A program made the position numbers and the translations under genes. From the NCBI GenBank assembly GCA_902539445.1, contig CACBIY010000001.1, forward strand, positions 209,903 through 273,902: DNA of 64,000 nt, given 5' to 3'. Under the pieces are notes generated by a model. It ran no database searches and had not been told where the DNA came from. It saw nothing but the letters and a program-made list of their open reading frames with translations. The number at the start of each line of letters is the position of its first letter. Within the stretch, counting starts at the first letter, position 1. This DNA comes from an uncultured Pelagibacteraceae bacterium. Lineage in GTDB: Bacteria > Pseudomonadota > Alphaproteobacteria > Pelagibacterales > Pelagibacteraceae. Below, piece after piece: positions 38,985-48,119 of the stretch.

Positions 38985-41828
38985 TTAATTTAAACTCTTC
39001 AAGTTATTTACTATACTGTTGAAACCTGTCGCATTTGAGGCTTTAATCATTAAATAATCATTATTATTGAAATCTTTCTTAATTAATTCAAAAATTCCTG
39101 ATTTATTTTCTAAAATTCTTCCTCTTTTTACTTTCACAATATTATCGAATATTTCTCTTACCATTTTTCCCATAACAAATACTTTATCAATATTTGTCTC
39201 GTTTATTAAAGGAACTATTGATTGATGAAGTTTTTTTGAATGTGAACCAAGTTCCATCATATCTCCAAGCAAAAGATATTTACGATATTTTTTTGTATCT
39301 ATATTGTCATAATTTTTTAAGGCTGATTTTAAAGATAGAGGATTAGAATTATAACTTTCATCAATTAAATTTATTTTTTTGTTACCTATCTTTATTGTAG
39401 AATGATCTCCTCTTCCTGCCGGACTTCTAAAATCTAAGAAAATTTTTTCATTAAGTTTAAGCACATCTTTGTAAATACTTATTACACTTAAAGCGCTTAA
39501 AATATTATAAATATTACTTTGAAAATTATTAGAAATTATAAAATATTTAAACTTATCATTAAGTTTAACTTTAATTTTAAATGCCTTTTTAACTTTTTTA
39601 ATATTAAACAACTTAACATTTGCTTTTTTAGTTTTAATCCCAAAAGAAATCACATTAATATTATTATTTTCAGCAATTTTTTTATGTAATTTGAAAAAAC
39701 TATCATCAGCATTCAAGACAACAAAACCTTTGGGTAATATATTTTTAATTATCTCTGCTTTAGCTAAAGCAATTTGTTTGATATTTTTGAAATTTTTTGC
39801 ATGTGCATAATTTATGTTGGTTATCAAGCCAACATTCGGTTTTATAATATTTGTTAAATTATCTATTTCCCCTTTTTTATCCATACCAACCTCTAAAACT
39901 CCAAATTCATCACTATGTTTTAAATTAAGTAAACTTAATGGAACTCCAAATTTATTGTTATATGATTTTGGAGAAATACTAACACTAGAAATCTTTCCTA
40001 ACACATTGCCCAATAATTCTTTGAGAGTAGTTTTTCCACAACTTCCTGTAATAGCTATAATATTTGTATCGATATTTTGTCTAAATATTTTTGAAATTTC
40101 AGTCATAAATTTTAATGTATTTCTTACTTTTATCTGACGTTTGCTATTAAATTTATTTTGAACTTTATTTACTACAACTAATGATGCTTTATTTTTAAAT
40201 GCCTCTCCAATATATTTATTTCCATCATTTTTTTTTCCTTTAATAGCAAAAAAGATATCATTCTTATTTACCTCTTTGGAGTTAATTCTTGCTTTATCTG
40301 CTTTAACTAAAGGAATTTTATTTTTGATTTTCGATAATTCTTTAATAATATTTAACTTAAAGTTTTTTGATAAGTTTGTATTCTTAAGTTTAATACAATC
40401 TAAAATAATTTTTTTGTCTGAAAAATAAATTTTCTTTTTACCAAAATCTTGTATTTTTTCATGACCTTTTCCAGCAACCAACAAAATATCACCTGTATTT
40501 AAATTTTTTATGGCCTCAGAAATAGCTTTTTTTCTATCAGGAATTTCTTTTATCGAAGTGTCTTGAATACCCTTTTTAATATCATCTCTTATTTTTCTTG
40601 GATCTTCAAATCTAGGATTATCATCTGTTAAATAAATTTCGTTAGAATAATCACATGCAATCTTTCCCATTTTAAATCTTTTATTTTGATCTCTATTTCC
40701 ACCACAACCAAAGAGTAAAATTATTTTTTTATTTGGAAATTGCTCTTTAAGGTTTGAAAGACATATTCTAAGTGCATCTGGTGTATGTGCATAATCAAGT
40801 ATTACTTTAGACCTATTTTTGATTTTACCTATTTTTTCAAGTCTTCCATCTATTGGCTTAAGATGTGATAAAACATTTAGAATCTTGATTAAACTTATAT
40901 TGCTATTTTTTGCTGCAATAACCGCCATTAAAATATTTTTTAATTGTATTTTTCCAATAAGATTTAAATTTATTTCTCTTGTTAGATTATAGTATCTAAT
41001 TTTTAATATTTGTTTTTCACCTCTATAACTATGAGATAAAATTTGAAATTGATTTTTGCTATTATTTAAAACCTGCAATTTCAATTTTCTAGAAATTGCG
41101 ATTTTTTTTATTCTTTTAAATTCTGGTAATGTTTCATCTGTTATTACATTTCCTTTCTTTCCTATCAAATTTTCAAAGAGGTACAGTTTTGCTTTGAAAT
41201 ATTCTTTAAAATTTTTATGATAATCTAGGTGATCTTGAGATAAATTTGTGAAAATACCAGATGAAAACTTTAGACCATCCAACCTATGTTGAGTTAGACC
41301 ATGGCTGGATGCTTCCATAATTACATTGTTAATTTTTTGAGATTTTAATTTAGATAATATTTGTCCTATTCGAATTGGGTCTATTGTTGTATTTGGTAAA
41401 TTAGATCTAAAATTTTTCGATTTTACACCTAATGTTCCAATTGAGGCGACTTTTATTTTATTAAGTTTTAACAATTGAAAATAAAAATCTGAAACAGATG
41501 ATTTTCCATTTGTTCCAGTTACAGCAATTAAATTATTTGGTTTATTCTTATAAATTTTAAAAGCGATTTCTGCTAAAAGTTTTCTTATATTTTTAGTATG
41601 AATGAATAAAATATCCTTTTGAGGATTTGTAATTCTTTTCTCGCTTATAATAATTTTAGAGCCTTTTTTTATTGCAATAGAAATGAATTTATTTCCATCA
41701 AAATTATTCCCTTTTATAGCAAAAAAAATATTATCTTTTTTAATATCTTTTGAATTGAATGAAATCCCTGAGAAAAAAATTTTTTTTTTACTATTATCTA
41801 TATTGGTAAAATAATTGCCTAATAACAT
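38985..41828 (-). CDS. murEF: Fused MurE-MurF: mDAP-adding and D-Ala-D-Ala-adding ligases
   Basis: One 947-aa frame with two full Mur ligases. The MurE half (about 1-480) has VTGTNGKSSVSDF, MEASSHGLTQHRLD and ILDYAHTPDAL, with LTDDNPRFEDPR, whose DNPR marks meso-diaminopimelate specificity. The MurF half (about 485-947) has ITGSCGKTTLKELL, EVGMDKKGEIDNL and LIDESYNSNPLSLKSAL. The two catalyse consecutive steps (tripeptide, then pentapeptide), so the fusion probably channels the intermediate. No internal stop or start separates them. murE and murF are adjacent separate genes in most relatives. Cytoplasmic. Confidence 0.97.
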   Translation of the reverse strand: MLLGNYFTNIDNSKKKIFFSGISFNSKDIKKDNIFFAIKGNNFDGNKFISIAIKKGSKIIISEKRITNPQKDILFIHTKNIRKLLAEIAFKIYKNKPNNLIAVTGTNGKSSVSDFYFQLLKLNKIKVASIGTLGVKSKNFRSNLPNTTIDPIRIGQILSKLKSQKINNVIMEASSHGLTQHRLDGLKFSSGIFTNLSQDHLDYHKNFKEYFKAKLYLFENLIGKKGNVITDETLPEFKRIKKIAISRKLKLQVLNNSKNQFQILSHSYRGEKQILKIRYYNLTREINLNLIGKIQLKNILMAVIAAKNSNISLIKILNVLSHLKPIDGRLEKIGKIKNRSKVILDYAHTPDALRICLSNLKEQFPNKKIILLFGCGGNRDQNKRFKMGKIACDYSNEIYLTDDNPRFEDPRKIRDDIKKGIQDTSIKEIPDRKKAISEAIKNLNTGDILLVAGKGHEKIQDFGKKKIYFSDKKIILDCIKLKNTNLSKNFKLNIIKELSKIKNKIPLVKADKARINSKEVNKNDIFFAIKGKKNDGNKYIGEAFKNKASLVVVNKVQNKFNSKRQIKVRNTLKFMTEISKIFRQNIDTNIIAITGSCGKTTLKELLGNVLGKISSVSISPKSYNNKFGVPLSLLNLKHSDEFGVLEVGMDKKGEIDNLTNIIKPNVGLITNINYAHAKNFKNIKQIALAKAEIIKNILPKGFVVLNADDSFFKLHKKIAENNNINVISFGIKTKKANVKLFNIKKVKKAFKIKVKLNDKFKYFIISNNFQSNIYNILSALSVISIYKDVLKLNEKIFLDFRSPAGRGDHSTIKIGNKKINLIDESYNSNPLSLKSALKNYDNIDTKKYRKYLLLGDMMELGSHSKKLHQSIVPLINETNIDKVFVMGKMVREIFDNIVKVKRGRILENKSGIFELIKKDFNNNDYLMIKASNATGFNSIVNNLKSLN

Positions 41829-41830
41829 TG

Positions 41831-43501
41831 TTAATTAATTTGCGCGTATTTTGTGGCTAAAATAGGCCCAATCTTTTCTATAATTTGACCAACAACTTCA
41901 ACTGAAGTCCAACCCGCAGTATTAAAAGGAGTTCCTTTGTATTTTATTCCTGATCCATCTCTATAATTATAAACGTACTCACTATTTGTTTTAGGCTCAT
42001 CCAACATCACAACTAAGCTATACTTGGGATTTGAGGCTGGAAATACTGAAGCAAAAGTATTAATTTTTTTTCGGGAATATCCACCATCTAAAATTTTTTC
42101 TGCGGTGCCAGTTTTCCCTGCAACCTCATAACCTTCTACATTAGCTAGAGTTGCTGTACCTTCTTTTGTAGTTACAATTTTTCTTAATATTGAAACAAGA
42201 TTTGATGAAACATTTTCCTCTAAAATTCTTTCTCCTTTAATATATTTTTCTTTTTTTATAAGAGTTGGATTGATCCTAAAACCACCGTTAGCAATAGTAG
42301 AGTAAGCGCTAGTTAATTGTAAAATTGTAGTAGTTATTCCATGTCCATATGAAGTTGTTGCAAGCTTACACTTTCCCCAATTAAAGGGTATTGGTTTACC
42401 AATTTCCTCTATGTCAAATTGTATTGAGTTAATTAAGTCAAGATCATTTAAAAATTTTTTATATTTTTCAATCCCAATTGCTTGGCCGATTCTTACCGAA
42501 CCTATGTTACCTGAGCGGATTAATATTTCTTCAGCAGTTAAGTTGGAGGGAATTTTTTTGTCATATTCACTTATTTTATTTTTTCCACAAGTAATATTTT
42601 TTTCTAAATTTTTAAATTCAGTATTTGGCTCTATTATCTTTTCATTTAAGGCTGCTGCCAAGGTAAAAGTTTTAAAAACAGAACCTAATTCATAAACACC
42701 CTTAGTTGCTCTATTAATATAATTTACATCTGTAATATTTTGTCTTTGATTTGGGTCAAAATCAGGTAGCGAAATAATTGATAATATCTCACCATTATTA
42801 ATATCCATTAAAATTGAGGCACTACCTTTAGTTTTAAATATTTTATTAAACCTTATTAACTCTTCTCTTATCAGGAACTGAATATCTTTATCGACAGTAA
42901 GTTGAATAGATTTATCGTTTTTTTTTAAATCTACATCTAATGATTTCTCTAACCCAGAAATCCCCAAGTTATCATCATCAATTTGTCCTATTATATGACT
43001 AAATAAATTTTTTTGTGGATAAACTCTTATAAGATTTTCATGTGGTTTTATTGATTTATCACCCAACATCATGATTTTCTCATAATTTTCTTCTGAAATT
43101 TTTTTTTCAAACCAAAAAAATTTATTTTTTGAAAGTTTAGAATTGATTAGTTCAAAATTTTTATCAGGAAAAATATATTTTAAATTAAGTAACAATTTTT
43201 TTTTATCTATCGCTTCAACTGGATTTATTCCAATATCGATAGAATTAACAGTTTTTGCTAAAAAATGATTGTTTCGGTCTAAGATATTTGCTCTCTGAAT
43301 TTTATTAAAAGAGCCATAATTCTTTGAGATATTGGAATTTAAATCTCTAGATCCCAAATGGGTAAGATGAATACAATAAATTACAGAAATAAGAAAAAAA
43401 ATAAAAAAAATAAATGCAACTCTATTAAATCTAATATCAAAGTTTTTTTTGTCACTTTTAAATTCAAATTCTTCTTTACTTTCGTGGAGAATAAACTTCA
43501 T
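41831..43501 (-). CDS. ftsI: FtsI (PBP3), septal transpeptidase
   Basis: Cross-links septal peptidoglycan with FtsW. At 556 aa it has one membrane helix (about 26-48), a pedestal domain, and a transpeptidase domain with ELGSVFKTF (SxxK), IRSGNIGS (SxN) and VAGKTGTAEKI (KTG). The sequence RANILDRNNHFLAKTV is the RGxIxDRxG-type motif at the start of class B PBPs, here with A in place of G. It has no PASTA domains. It lies 4 bp downstream of ftsL. Confidence 0.97.
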   Translation of the reverse strand: MKFILHESKEEFEFKSDKKNFDIRFNRVAFIFFIFFLISVIYCIHLTHLGSRDLNSNISKNYGSFNKIQRANILDRNNHFLAKTVNSIDIGINPVEAIDKKKLLLNLKYIFPDKNFELINSKLSKNKFFWFEKKISEENYEKIMMLGDKSIKPHENLIRVYPQKNLFSHIIGQIDDDNLGISGLEKSLDVDLKKNDKSIQLTVDKDIQFLIREELIRFNKIFKTKGSASILMDINNGEILSIISLPDFDPNQRQNITDVNYINRATKGVYELGSVFKTFTLAAALNEKIIEPNTEFKNLEKNITCGKNKISEYDKKIPSNLTAEEILIRSGNIGSVRIGQAIGIEKYKKFLNDLDLINSIQFDIEEIGKPIPFNWGKCKLATTSYGHGITTTILQLTSAYSTIANGGFRINPTLIKKEKYIKGERILEENVSSNLVSILRKIVTTKEGTATLANVEGYEVAGKTGTAEKILDGGYSRKKINTFASVFPASNPKYSLVVMLDEPKTNSEYVYNYRDGSGIKYKGTPFNTAGWTSVEVVGQIIEKIGPILATKYAQIN

Positions 43502-43505
43502 ATTG

Positions 43506-43817
43506 TTATCTTTCGCTATCTATAATTTTGAAATCATTTGTAATAATTTTTTCTCCTGTGAGGTCAATAATTTCAATTTCATTTATACTCTTTTGGGTTA
43601 ACTTGTTTTCAAAATAAAGATTTTGATAACTAATCAGTTTTTCTGGGGAGCTTAAATAATCGAATTCAAGTTTCACGTTATCTAATTCTAAATTTAAATC
43701 TGATATATTCTCTTTTAAACTAAACAATTCCTCATTAATTTTCTTCGTAGAATTTTTTATAAAAGAGGTAATTACAATAAGTGAAAAAATTAAAATAATG
43801 GTTAGAATTTTTTTCAT
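43506..43817 (-). CDS. ftsL: Cell division protein FtsL
   Basis: Small bitopic divisome protein, 103 aa. An N-terminal membrane helix (about 3-20) is followed by a heptad-like coiled coil (about 25-55) ending in [15 protein letters not shown], the segment typical of alphaproteobacterial FtsL. It is encoded between rsmH (4-bp overlap) and ftsI, the normal ftsL position. With FtsB and FtsQ it would activate FtsWI. The family is poorly conserved, so length, topology and locus carry most of the weight. Confidence 0.88.
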   Translation of the reverse strand: MKKILTIILIFSLIVITSFIKNSTKKINEELFSLKENISDLNLELDNVKLEFDYLSSPEKLISYQNLYFENKLTQKSINEIEIIDLTGEKIITNDFKIIDSER

Positions 43818-44824
43818 AAGTTAAGTCCAAGATTTTCAATTTCTATCAAATCTTTAAATTTGTCTAAAATATCAGTTTTAAAATCATAAAAATTTTCCTT
43901 TTTTATTAAGCACCTTAATTTTGCAGACCTGGAAGGAGGATTTTCTTTTAGTTCTAGATTTGACGGCACTATTGGTTTTTTTTGATATAATTTAAATAAG
44001 ATATCTTCGTGTATTTCTTCAGGTTGATATCTGGATACACTTTTGTGTTCTGAAAGACTTCTAAAAAAATATTTTACAATTTTATCTTCTAAAGAATGAA
44101 AAGTTACAACAACCAAAATACCATCTTTTTTTAAAATTTTAGCCGCATTGATCATTCCATGGATCAACTCACTTATTTCTTTATTAACAAAAATTCTTAA
44201 TGCCTGGAAAACCTTAGTTGCAGAATGAATCTTTTTATTACTTCCTTTTTTTGATTTTTCAATAATTTTTACTAAACGAGGGGTATCTATTTCATTAAGC
44301 AATCTGTCCTTAAGAATATTCTTAACAATTAATTTTGCATCTCTTTCATCACCAAAAGATTTAAAAATTTTAATAAGGCTTTTTCCATCTAGCTTATTTA
44401 TTACTTCTTTAGCTGAAAATTCATTTAAACCCATCCTCATATCCAACGAACCGTTAGAATTAAAAGACAGTCCTTTTTTTGGATCTTTAATCTGCGTAAA
44501 TGAATAACCTAAATCAAATAATACACCTCTCACATTTTCATTTTTGAGTTTTAAATTTCCTAATTTGCTAAAATTTAAATTCTTAAAGATAAATCGGTCT
44601 GGAAATTTTTTTTCAATTTCTTTTGCAACTTTTAAACTTTCAGAATCTCTATCAAACCCAATTACTTTGTTGTCTTTATTCTTAAGAATTTCTTGAGTGT
44701 AACCGCCTTGACCAAAAGTACAGTCGATAAATGTGCCACCATATTGAGGGGAAATAATGCTAATAATTTCTTTTAGCAGTACTGGATAATGTTTTGTTTT
44801 ATCCTGTACTATGGTGGCTTCCAT
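43814..44824 (-). CDS. rsmH: 16S rRNA m4C1402 methyltransferase
   Basis: SAM-dependent N4-methylation of C1402 in the ribosomal P site (formerly mraW). The 336 aa are full length. Motifs: [25 protein letters not shown] (SAM loop), [26 protein letters not shown], and [17 protein letters not shown] near the C-terminus. It normally follows mraZ directly; here ftsZ lies between them. Confidence 0.97.
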   Translation of the reverse strand: MEATIVQDKTKHYPVLLKEIISIISPQYGGTFIDCTFGQGGYTQEILKNKDNKVIGFDRDSESLKVAKEIEKKFPDRFIFKNLNFSKLGNLKLKNENVRGVLFDLGYSFTQIKDPKKGLSFNSNGSLDMRMGLNEFSAKEVINKLDGKSLIKIFKSFGDERDAKLIVKNILKDRLLNEIDTPRLVKIIEKSKKGSNKKIHSATKVFQALRIFVNKEISELIHGMINAAKILKKDGILVVVTFHSLEDKIVKYFFRSLSEHKSVSRYQPEEIHEDILFKLYQKKPIVPSNLELKENPPSRSAKLRCLIKKENFYDFKTDILDKFKDLIEIENLGLNL

Positions 44825-44842
44825 TTATTTTTACGAAGACCA

Positions 44843-46309
44843 TTAATTTTTTTGTCTTCTTAAAAATGCTGGTATCTCTAAATCGTCCTCTTCATCCTCA
44901 TTTTCTTGGGACAACAGATTTTCTGATGAGGAGGTCTCATTTTCTGAGCTAAATAAGTCTGGTGCATCACTGTCTACTCCAAACTCTTTTAGATCATTTT
45001 TAATCTCATCATCATTTGTTGACTCACCAATAGCTTCTTGAGTGAAAGAACTTTCCTCATCCTCATTGGTGTTTTCAACTAAACTTTCAACTTGTTGATT
45101 TTTTAATAGTTCCTCATGATATTGATCATTAATTTGATTAATATTATTATTTGCAATTGTTTCACCAATATTTTCAGTTGATACTTCATTCTCTAATTTT
45201 AAAGCATTAGCGCCACTTGAGATTGGCGTGCTAGTTGAAAAATTAAAAGAAGTATTAGATCCTAAATTGGAAAAATCAGAATATCCAGGATTTCTATTTT
45301 GTATCCTGTGTACCATATTTATAACTGATTTTGTTTCAGGTTGTTGTCCATCTAAAGCAGTTGCAACAATTGATACTCTAATTTTACCTTCAAGAGATGG
45401 GTCAGTTATTGCACCAATAATAACTTCAGCATCAGCCTCTACTTCAGATCTTATTTTGTTAACTACTTCGTCAACTTCAAATAATTTAAGATCTTTGCCA
45501 CCTGTGATATTGACAAGTAATCCCTTTGCACCTTTAAGAGTATAGTCATCAATTAAAGGATTGCTAATTGCCATCTCGGTAGCTTTCATAGATCTACCTT
45601 CACCTTCGGCTTCTCCAGTACCCATCATAGCTTTTCCCATAGATGCCATAACTGTTTCAACATCTGCAAAATCTAAATTAATTATTCCAGGTCTTACCAT
45701 CAGATCTGTAACGCTTTGAACACCATGCATTAAAACATTATTCGATAGGTTGAAGGACTCCTCAAATGTAGTTTGTTCATTTGCTATCTTAAATAAATTT
45801 TGATTGGGAATTACTATTATGGTATCCACATGTTTTCTTAATTCCTCAAGACCAATTTGAGCTCTTCTCATTCTTGAGGGACCTTCGTACAAAAATGGTA
45901 AAGTCACTACTCCAACAGTTAAAATATTTAATTCTTTAGCGGCTCTTGCAATAACATGTGCAGCACCAGTCCCTGTTCCACCACCCATTCCAGCGGCTAT
46001 AAAAACCATATTTGCACCTTGTAAAACATTGACGATATCATTTAAAGACTCATCAGCTGCAGCTTGGCCTATGTCTATTTTTGCACCTGCTCCTAAACCT
46101 TTAGTTAAATTTAAACCAATTTGTATTTTTGATTTTGCTTTACTATGTTTTAGATCTTGTGCATCAGTATTAACAGCAATGAATTCCACTCCTTGCATTC
46201 CATTTTCAATCATCTCATTAATAGCATTTCCGCCTGCACCACCAACTCCCATTACTAAAAGTCTAGGTTGTAATTCTTTTATCTCTGGCGTTTTAAAGTT
46301 AATAGTCAT
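44843..46309 (-). CDS. ftsZ: Cell division GTPase FtsZ
   Basis: Tubulin homologue forming the Z-ring. At 488 aa it has the GTP motif [13 protein letters not shown] (about 105-117), the N-terminal [14 protein letters not shown], the T7-loop segment [11 protein letters not shown], a long acidic Ser/Asn/Glu-rich linker (about 330-470), and the conserved C-terminal peptide [10 protein letters not shown]. Position is unusual: it sits between mraZ and rsmH rather than after ftsA. A Shine-Dalgarno (GGGGGA, about 8 bp upstream) supports the start. Confidence 0.98.
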   Translation of the reverse strand: MTINFKTPEIKELQPRLLVMGVGGAGGNAINEMIENGMQGVEFIAVNTDAQDLKHSKAKSKIQIGLNLTKGLGAGAKIDIGQAAADESLNDIVNVLQGANMVFIAAGMGGGTGTGAAHVIARAAKELNILTVGVVTLPFLYEGPSRMRRAQIGLEELRKHVDTIIVIPNQNLFKIANEQTTFEESFNLSNNVLMHGVQSVTDLMVRPGIINLDFADVETVMASMGKAMMGTGEAEGEGRSMKATEMAISNPLIDDYTLKGAKGLLVNITGGKDLKLFEVDEVVNKIRSEVEADAEVIIGAITDPSLEGKIRVSIVATALDGQQPETKSVINMVHRIQNRNPGYSDFSNLGSNTSFNFSTSTPISSGANALKLENEVSTENIGETIANNNINQINDQYHEELLKNQQVESLVENTNEDEESSFTQEAIGESTNDDEIKNDLKEFGVDSDAPDLFSSENETSSSENLLSQENEDEEDDLEIPAFLRRQKN

Positions 46310-46335
46310 TTTGTTTTCCCCCGTTATTTATTAAG

Positions 46336-46779
46336 TTAATGCTCCCATTTAAGACTTGCACGATTTAAATTAGCTTTTTTTCTTGCAGCGATCTTAAATT
46401 TTTCAAAAATTGTTGGTTCCCATATCTGAAAGGTTTTGCCCTGACCAACAAACACCATACTATTCTTAATTTTTGCATGTTTTAGTAATTTGGGTGTAAG
46501 TGAAATTCTTCCTTCACTGTCAAATTGTAAATTTATACTTTCTGATAATATTGATGTTGCAAAAAAATCTCTTTTTTCTTCAAAAGGATTTAAGGTGTCT
46601 ATTGAATTTGAAATTTTCTCAACTCTATCTTGGGGCCATGCTTCTATTGATTGATTGTTAAATGATGGATAACAAATAACACCATTGTATCCTAAATTAG
46701 ATAAATAAGATCTAAAGCTCGCCGGCACTGACACCCTTCCTTTTTTGTCTAATTTGTTTTCGTAGGTTGATAAAAACAT
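46336..46779 (-). CDS. mraZ: Transcriptional regulator MraZ
   Basis: DNA-binding regulator of the division cluster. The 147 aa have two tandem SpoVT/AbrB-like halves: FLSTYENKLDKKGRVSVPASFR and INLQFDSEGRISLTPKLLKHA, with the conserved FVGQGKTFQIWEP between DNA-binding strands and C-terminus. It is the first gene of the cluster and lies 36 bp after a predicted start site that is overlapped by its own operator repeats, as expected for autorepression. Confidence 0.96.
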   Translation of the reverse strand: MFLSTYENKLDKKGRVSVPASFRSYLSNLGYNGVICYPSFNNQSIEAWPQDRVEKISNSIDTLNPFEEKRDFFATSILSESINLQFDSEGRISLTPKLLKHAKIKNSMVFVGQGKTFQIWEPTIFEKFKIAARKKANLNRASLKWEH

Positions 46780-46806
46780 AAACCATATATTTCTTTATCC
46801 CCTTTT

Positions 46807-46832
46807 ATGGGAATATATGGGATATTATGGGT
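46807..46832 (+). promoter_or_regulatory. MraZ operator: three TGGGN repeats
   Basis: TGGGA (46808), TGGGA (46818) and TGGGT (46828) occur with an exact 10-bp period, that is, 5-nt spacers, the published layout of MraZ sites. They overlap the -10 element and start site of the predicted mraZ promoter, which suggests direct repression. The TGGG reads on the strand opposite to mraZ. Confidence 0.75.
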
Positions 46833-46850
46833 TTTTAGGTTATGTGTCAA
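46822..46850 (-). promoter_or_regulatory. Promoter of the mraZ-ftsZ division cluster
   Basis: The minus strand has a consensus -35 TTGACA (46845-46850), a 17-bp spacer and -10 TAATAT (46822-46827), giving a start near 46815 and a leader of about 36 nt. This is the best sigma70 match I found in the window. Confidence 0.7.
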
Positions 46851-46931
46851 TACATACAATTAATGGTTTAAATAAGCAATTTAAGCTAATTTATTTTATA
46901 AAATGTCGATGGTTTAAATTACGAAAAATTT

Positions 46932-47284
46932 GCCAGATAAACTATAAGCCGGGTTCTGTCATTTAAACCTATCATTTCTCTAGGTTTGAAATCACTTCCA
47001 AACTCAAGCGACTAACCCAAGTGACTAGCCAAGAATTGCTTTTAGTTTTTCAACAATGTCACCTCTACTTAGTCTTGCTCCCAGTGGGGTTTTCCAGCGT
47101 TCATTGTTACCAATAGAACCGGTGTGCTCTTACCACACCTTTTCACCCTTGCCATGTTATGGCGGTTTATTTTCTGTGGCACTATCCCTAGGGTCGCCCC
47201 CGCCAGGTATTACCTGGCACTGTATCCTTGCGGAGCCCGGACTTTCCTCTTTAATTTCTTAAAGCAATAAGTCGTTTATCTGGC
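46932..47284 (-). ncRNA. rnpB: RNase P RNA
   Basis: Catalytic RNA that matures tRNA 5' ends. The 5' and 3' ends pair as P1 (GCCAGATAAAC with GTTTATCTGGC). Near the 5' end are the conserved segments GAGGAAAGTCCGGGCTCC and CAAGGATACAGTGCC, then GGCGGGGGCGACCCTAGGGA; near the 3' end ACAGAACCCGGCTTATAG. At about 353 nt it has normal A-type length. It lies between mraZ and the amidase gene, on the same strand as both. Confidence 0.95.
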
Positions 47285-47290
47285 TAGTTC

Positions 47291-47318
47291 AATTTATTAC
47301 TTAATAAAATTTTTTCAA
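47291..47318 (-). promoter_or_regulatory. Probable rnpB promoter
   Basis: TTGAAA, a 16-bp spacer and TAAATT on the minus strand place the start at about 47284. This is exactly where the P1 helix of RNase P RNA begins. Confidence 0.5.
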
Positions 47319-47328
47319 CAGTAATTAG

Positions 47329-48060
47329 TTAGGATTTTATTAAATTTTTACTCAAAATAAGGCATTCCTGGTCAGAAATCCCATTGACTAATTTCTGTCG
47401 AAATCTTCGTTGAAAAGCCTTTACTAAAAGTCTTCTTTTAACAATAGAGCTTTTTGATTGAACTTTTATATATCCAATCTTGTGAAGGTTAATAAAAAAT
47501 TTTTTTTCCTCTAAAAAATTAATTTTTTGGAGCCTATTTTTAATAAGTTCTTTTTCATTTAACTGATGCCACTTTGCAAGTTTAACTTTTGCTAGCTCTT
47601 TCCATGGGAATTTTTCTCCTGGATCTTTTTTTCGATACGGAGCGATATCTGAATGTCCTAAAATATTCTTATAATTTATTTTGTATCTTTTCGTCAAAAG
47701 TCTTAAGAGTTTTTTAATTGAATTTGTTTGCTTTTTAGAGAATTTCTCATAAAAGTTTTCATGACCGGAATTTTGTATTTCAACGCCAATTGAATAACGA
47801 TTTAGGGATTGAATATTTTTCCAATTTGATTTTCCTGCATGCCAAGCCTCGTAAAGATCTGGAACTAAATTAATTATTTTTCCATTTTTTTTAATGAAGT
47901 AATGAGCGCTAACTTTTGACTTGTAATCGGTTAATCTATTTAAAGCTGACAGCTCGTTTTTCATTCCTGTGTAATGAATGATTATATATTTTATGTTTTT
48001 TTTTAATCTTTTAGGTATACTAAAATTTGGAGAATAATTTTGTGTTATTTTAAGCCACAT
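47329..48060 (-). CDS. N-acetylmuramoyl-L-alanine amidase (AmpD/AmiD family)
   Basis: Zn2+ amidase that cuts between MurNAc (or anhydroMurNAc) and L-Ala. At 243 aa the amidase_2 domain (about 15-165) has the zinc ligands in YIIIHYTGM, GHSDIAPYRKKDPGEKF (His and Asp) and the substrate motif SAHYFIKKNGKI. The C-terminal part (about 185-243) has a peptidoglycan-binding-like fold (FQRRFRQKLVNGI). No signal peptide is visible, so cytoplasmic wall recycling (AmpD role) is likely, although the two-domain form resembles the outer-membrane AmiD. Divergent from mlaA. Confidence 0.9.
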   Translation of the reverse strand: MWLKITQNYSPNFSIPKRLKKNIKYIIIHYTGMKNELSALNRLTDYKSKVSAHYFIKKNGKIINLVPDLYEAWHAGKSNWKNIQSLNRYSIGVEIQNSGHENFYEKFSKKQTNSIKKLLRLLTKRYKINYKNILGHSDIAPYRKKDPGEKFPWKELAKVKLAKWHQLNEKELIKNRLQKINFLEEKKFFINLHKIGYIKVQSKSSIVKRRLLVKAFQRRFRQKLVNGISDQECLILSKNLIKS

Positions 48061-48119
48061 TTAAGCTATAATTCTGATTAATTCTTATTTTATTTTGTTT
48101 CTCATTGTAATATACAAGA

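Noticed and set aside
47056..47262. 68-codon plus-strand open frame
   Set aside because: It is antisense to the conserved core of RNase P RNA and its composition reflects that RNA, not a protein.
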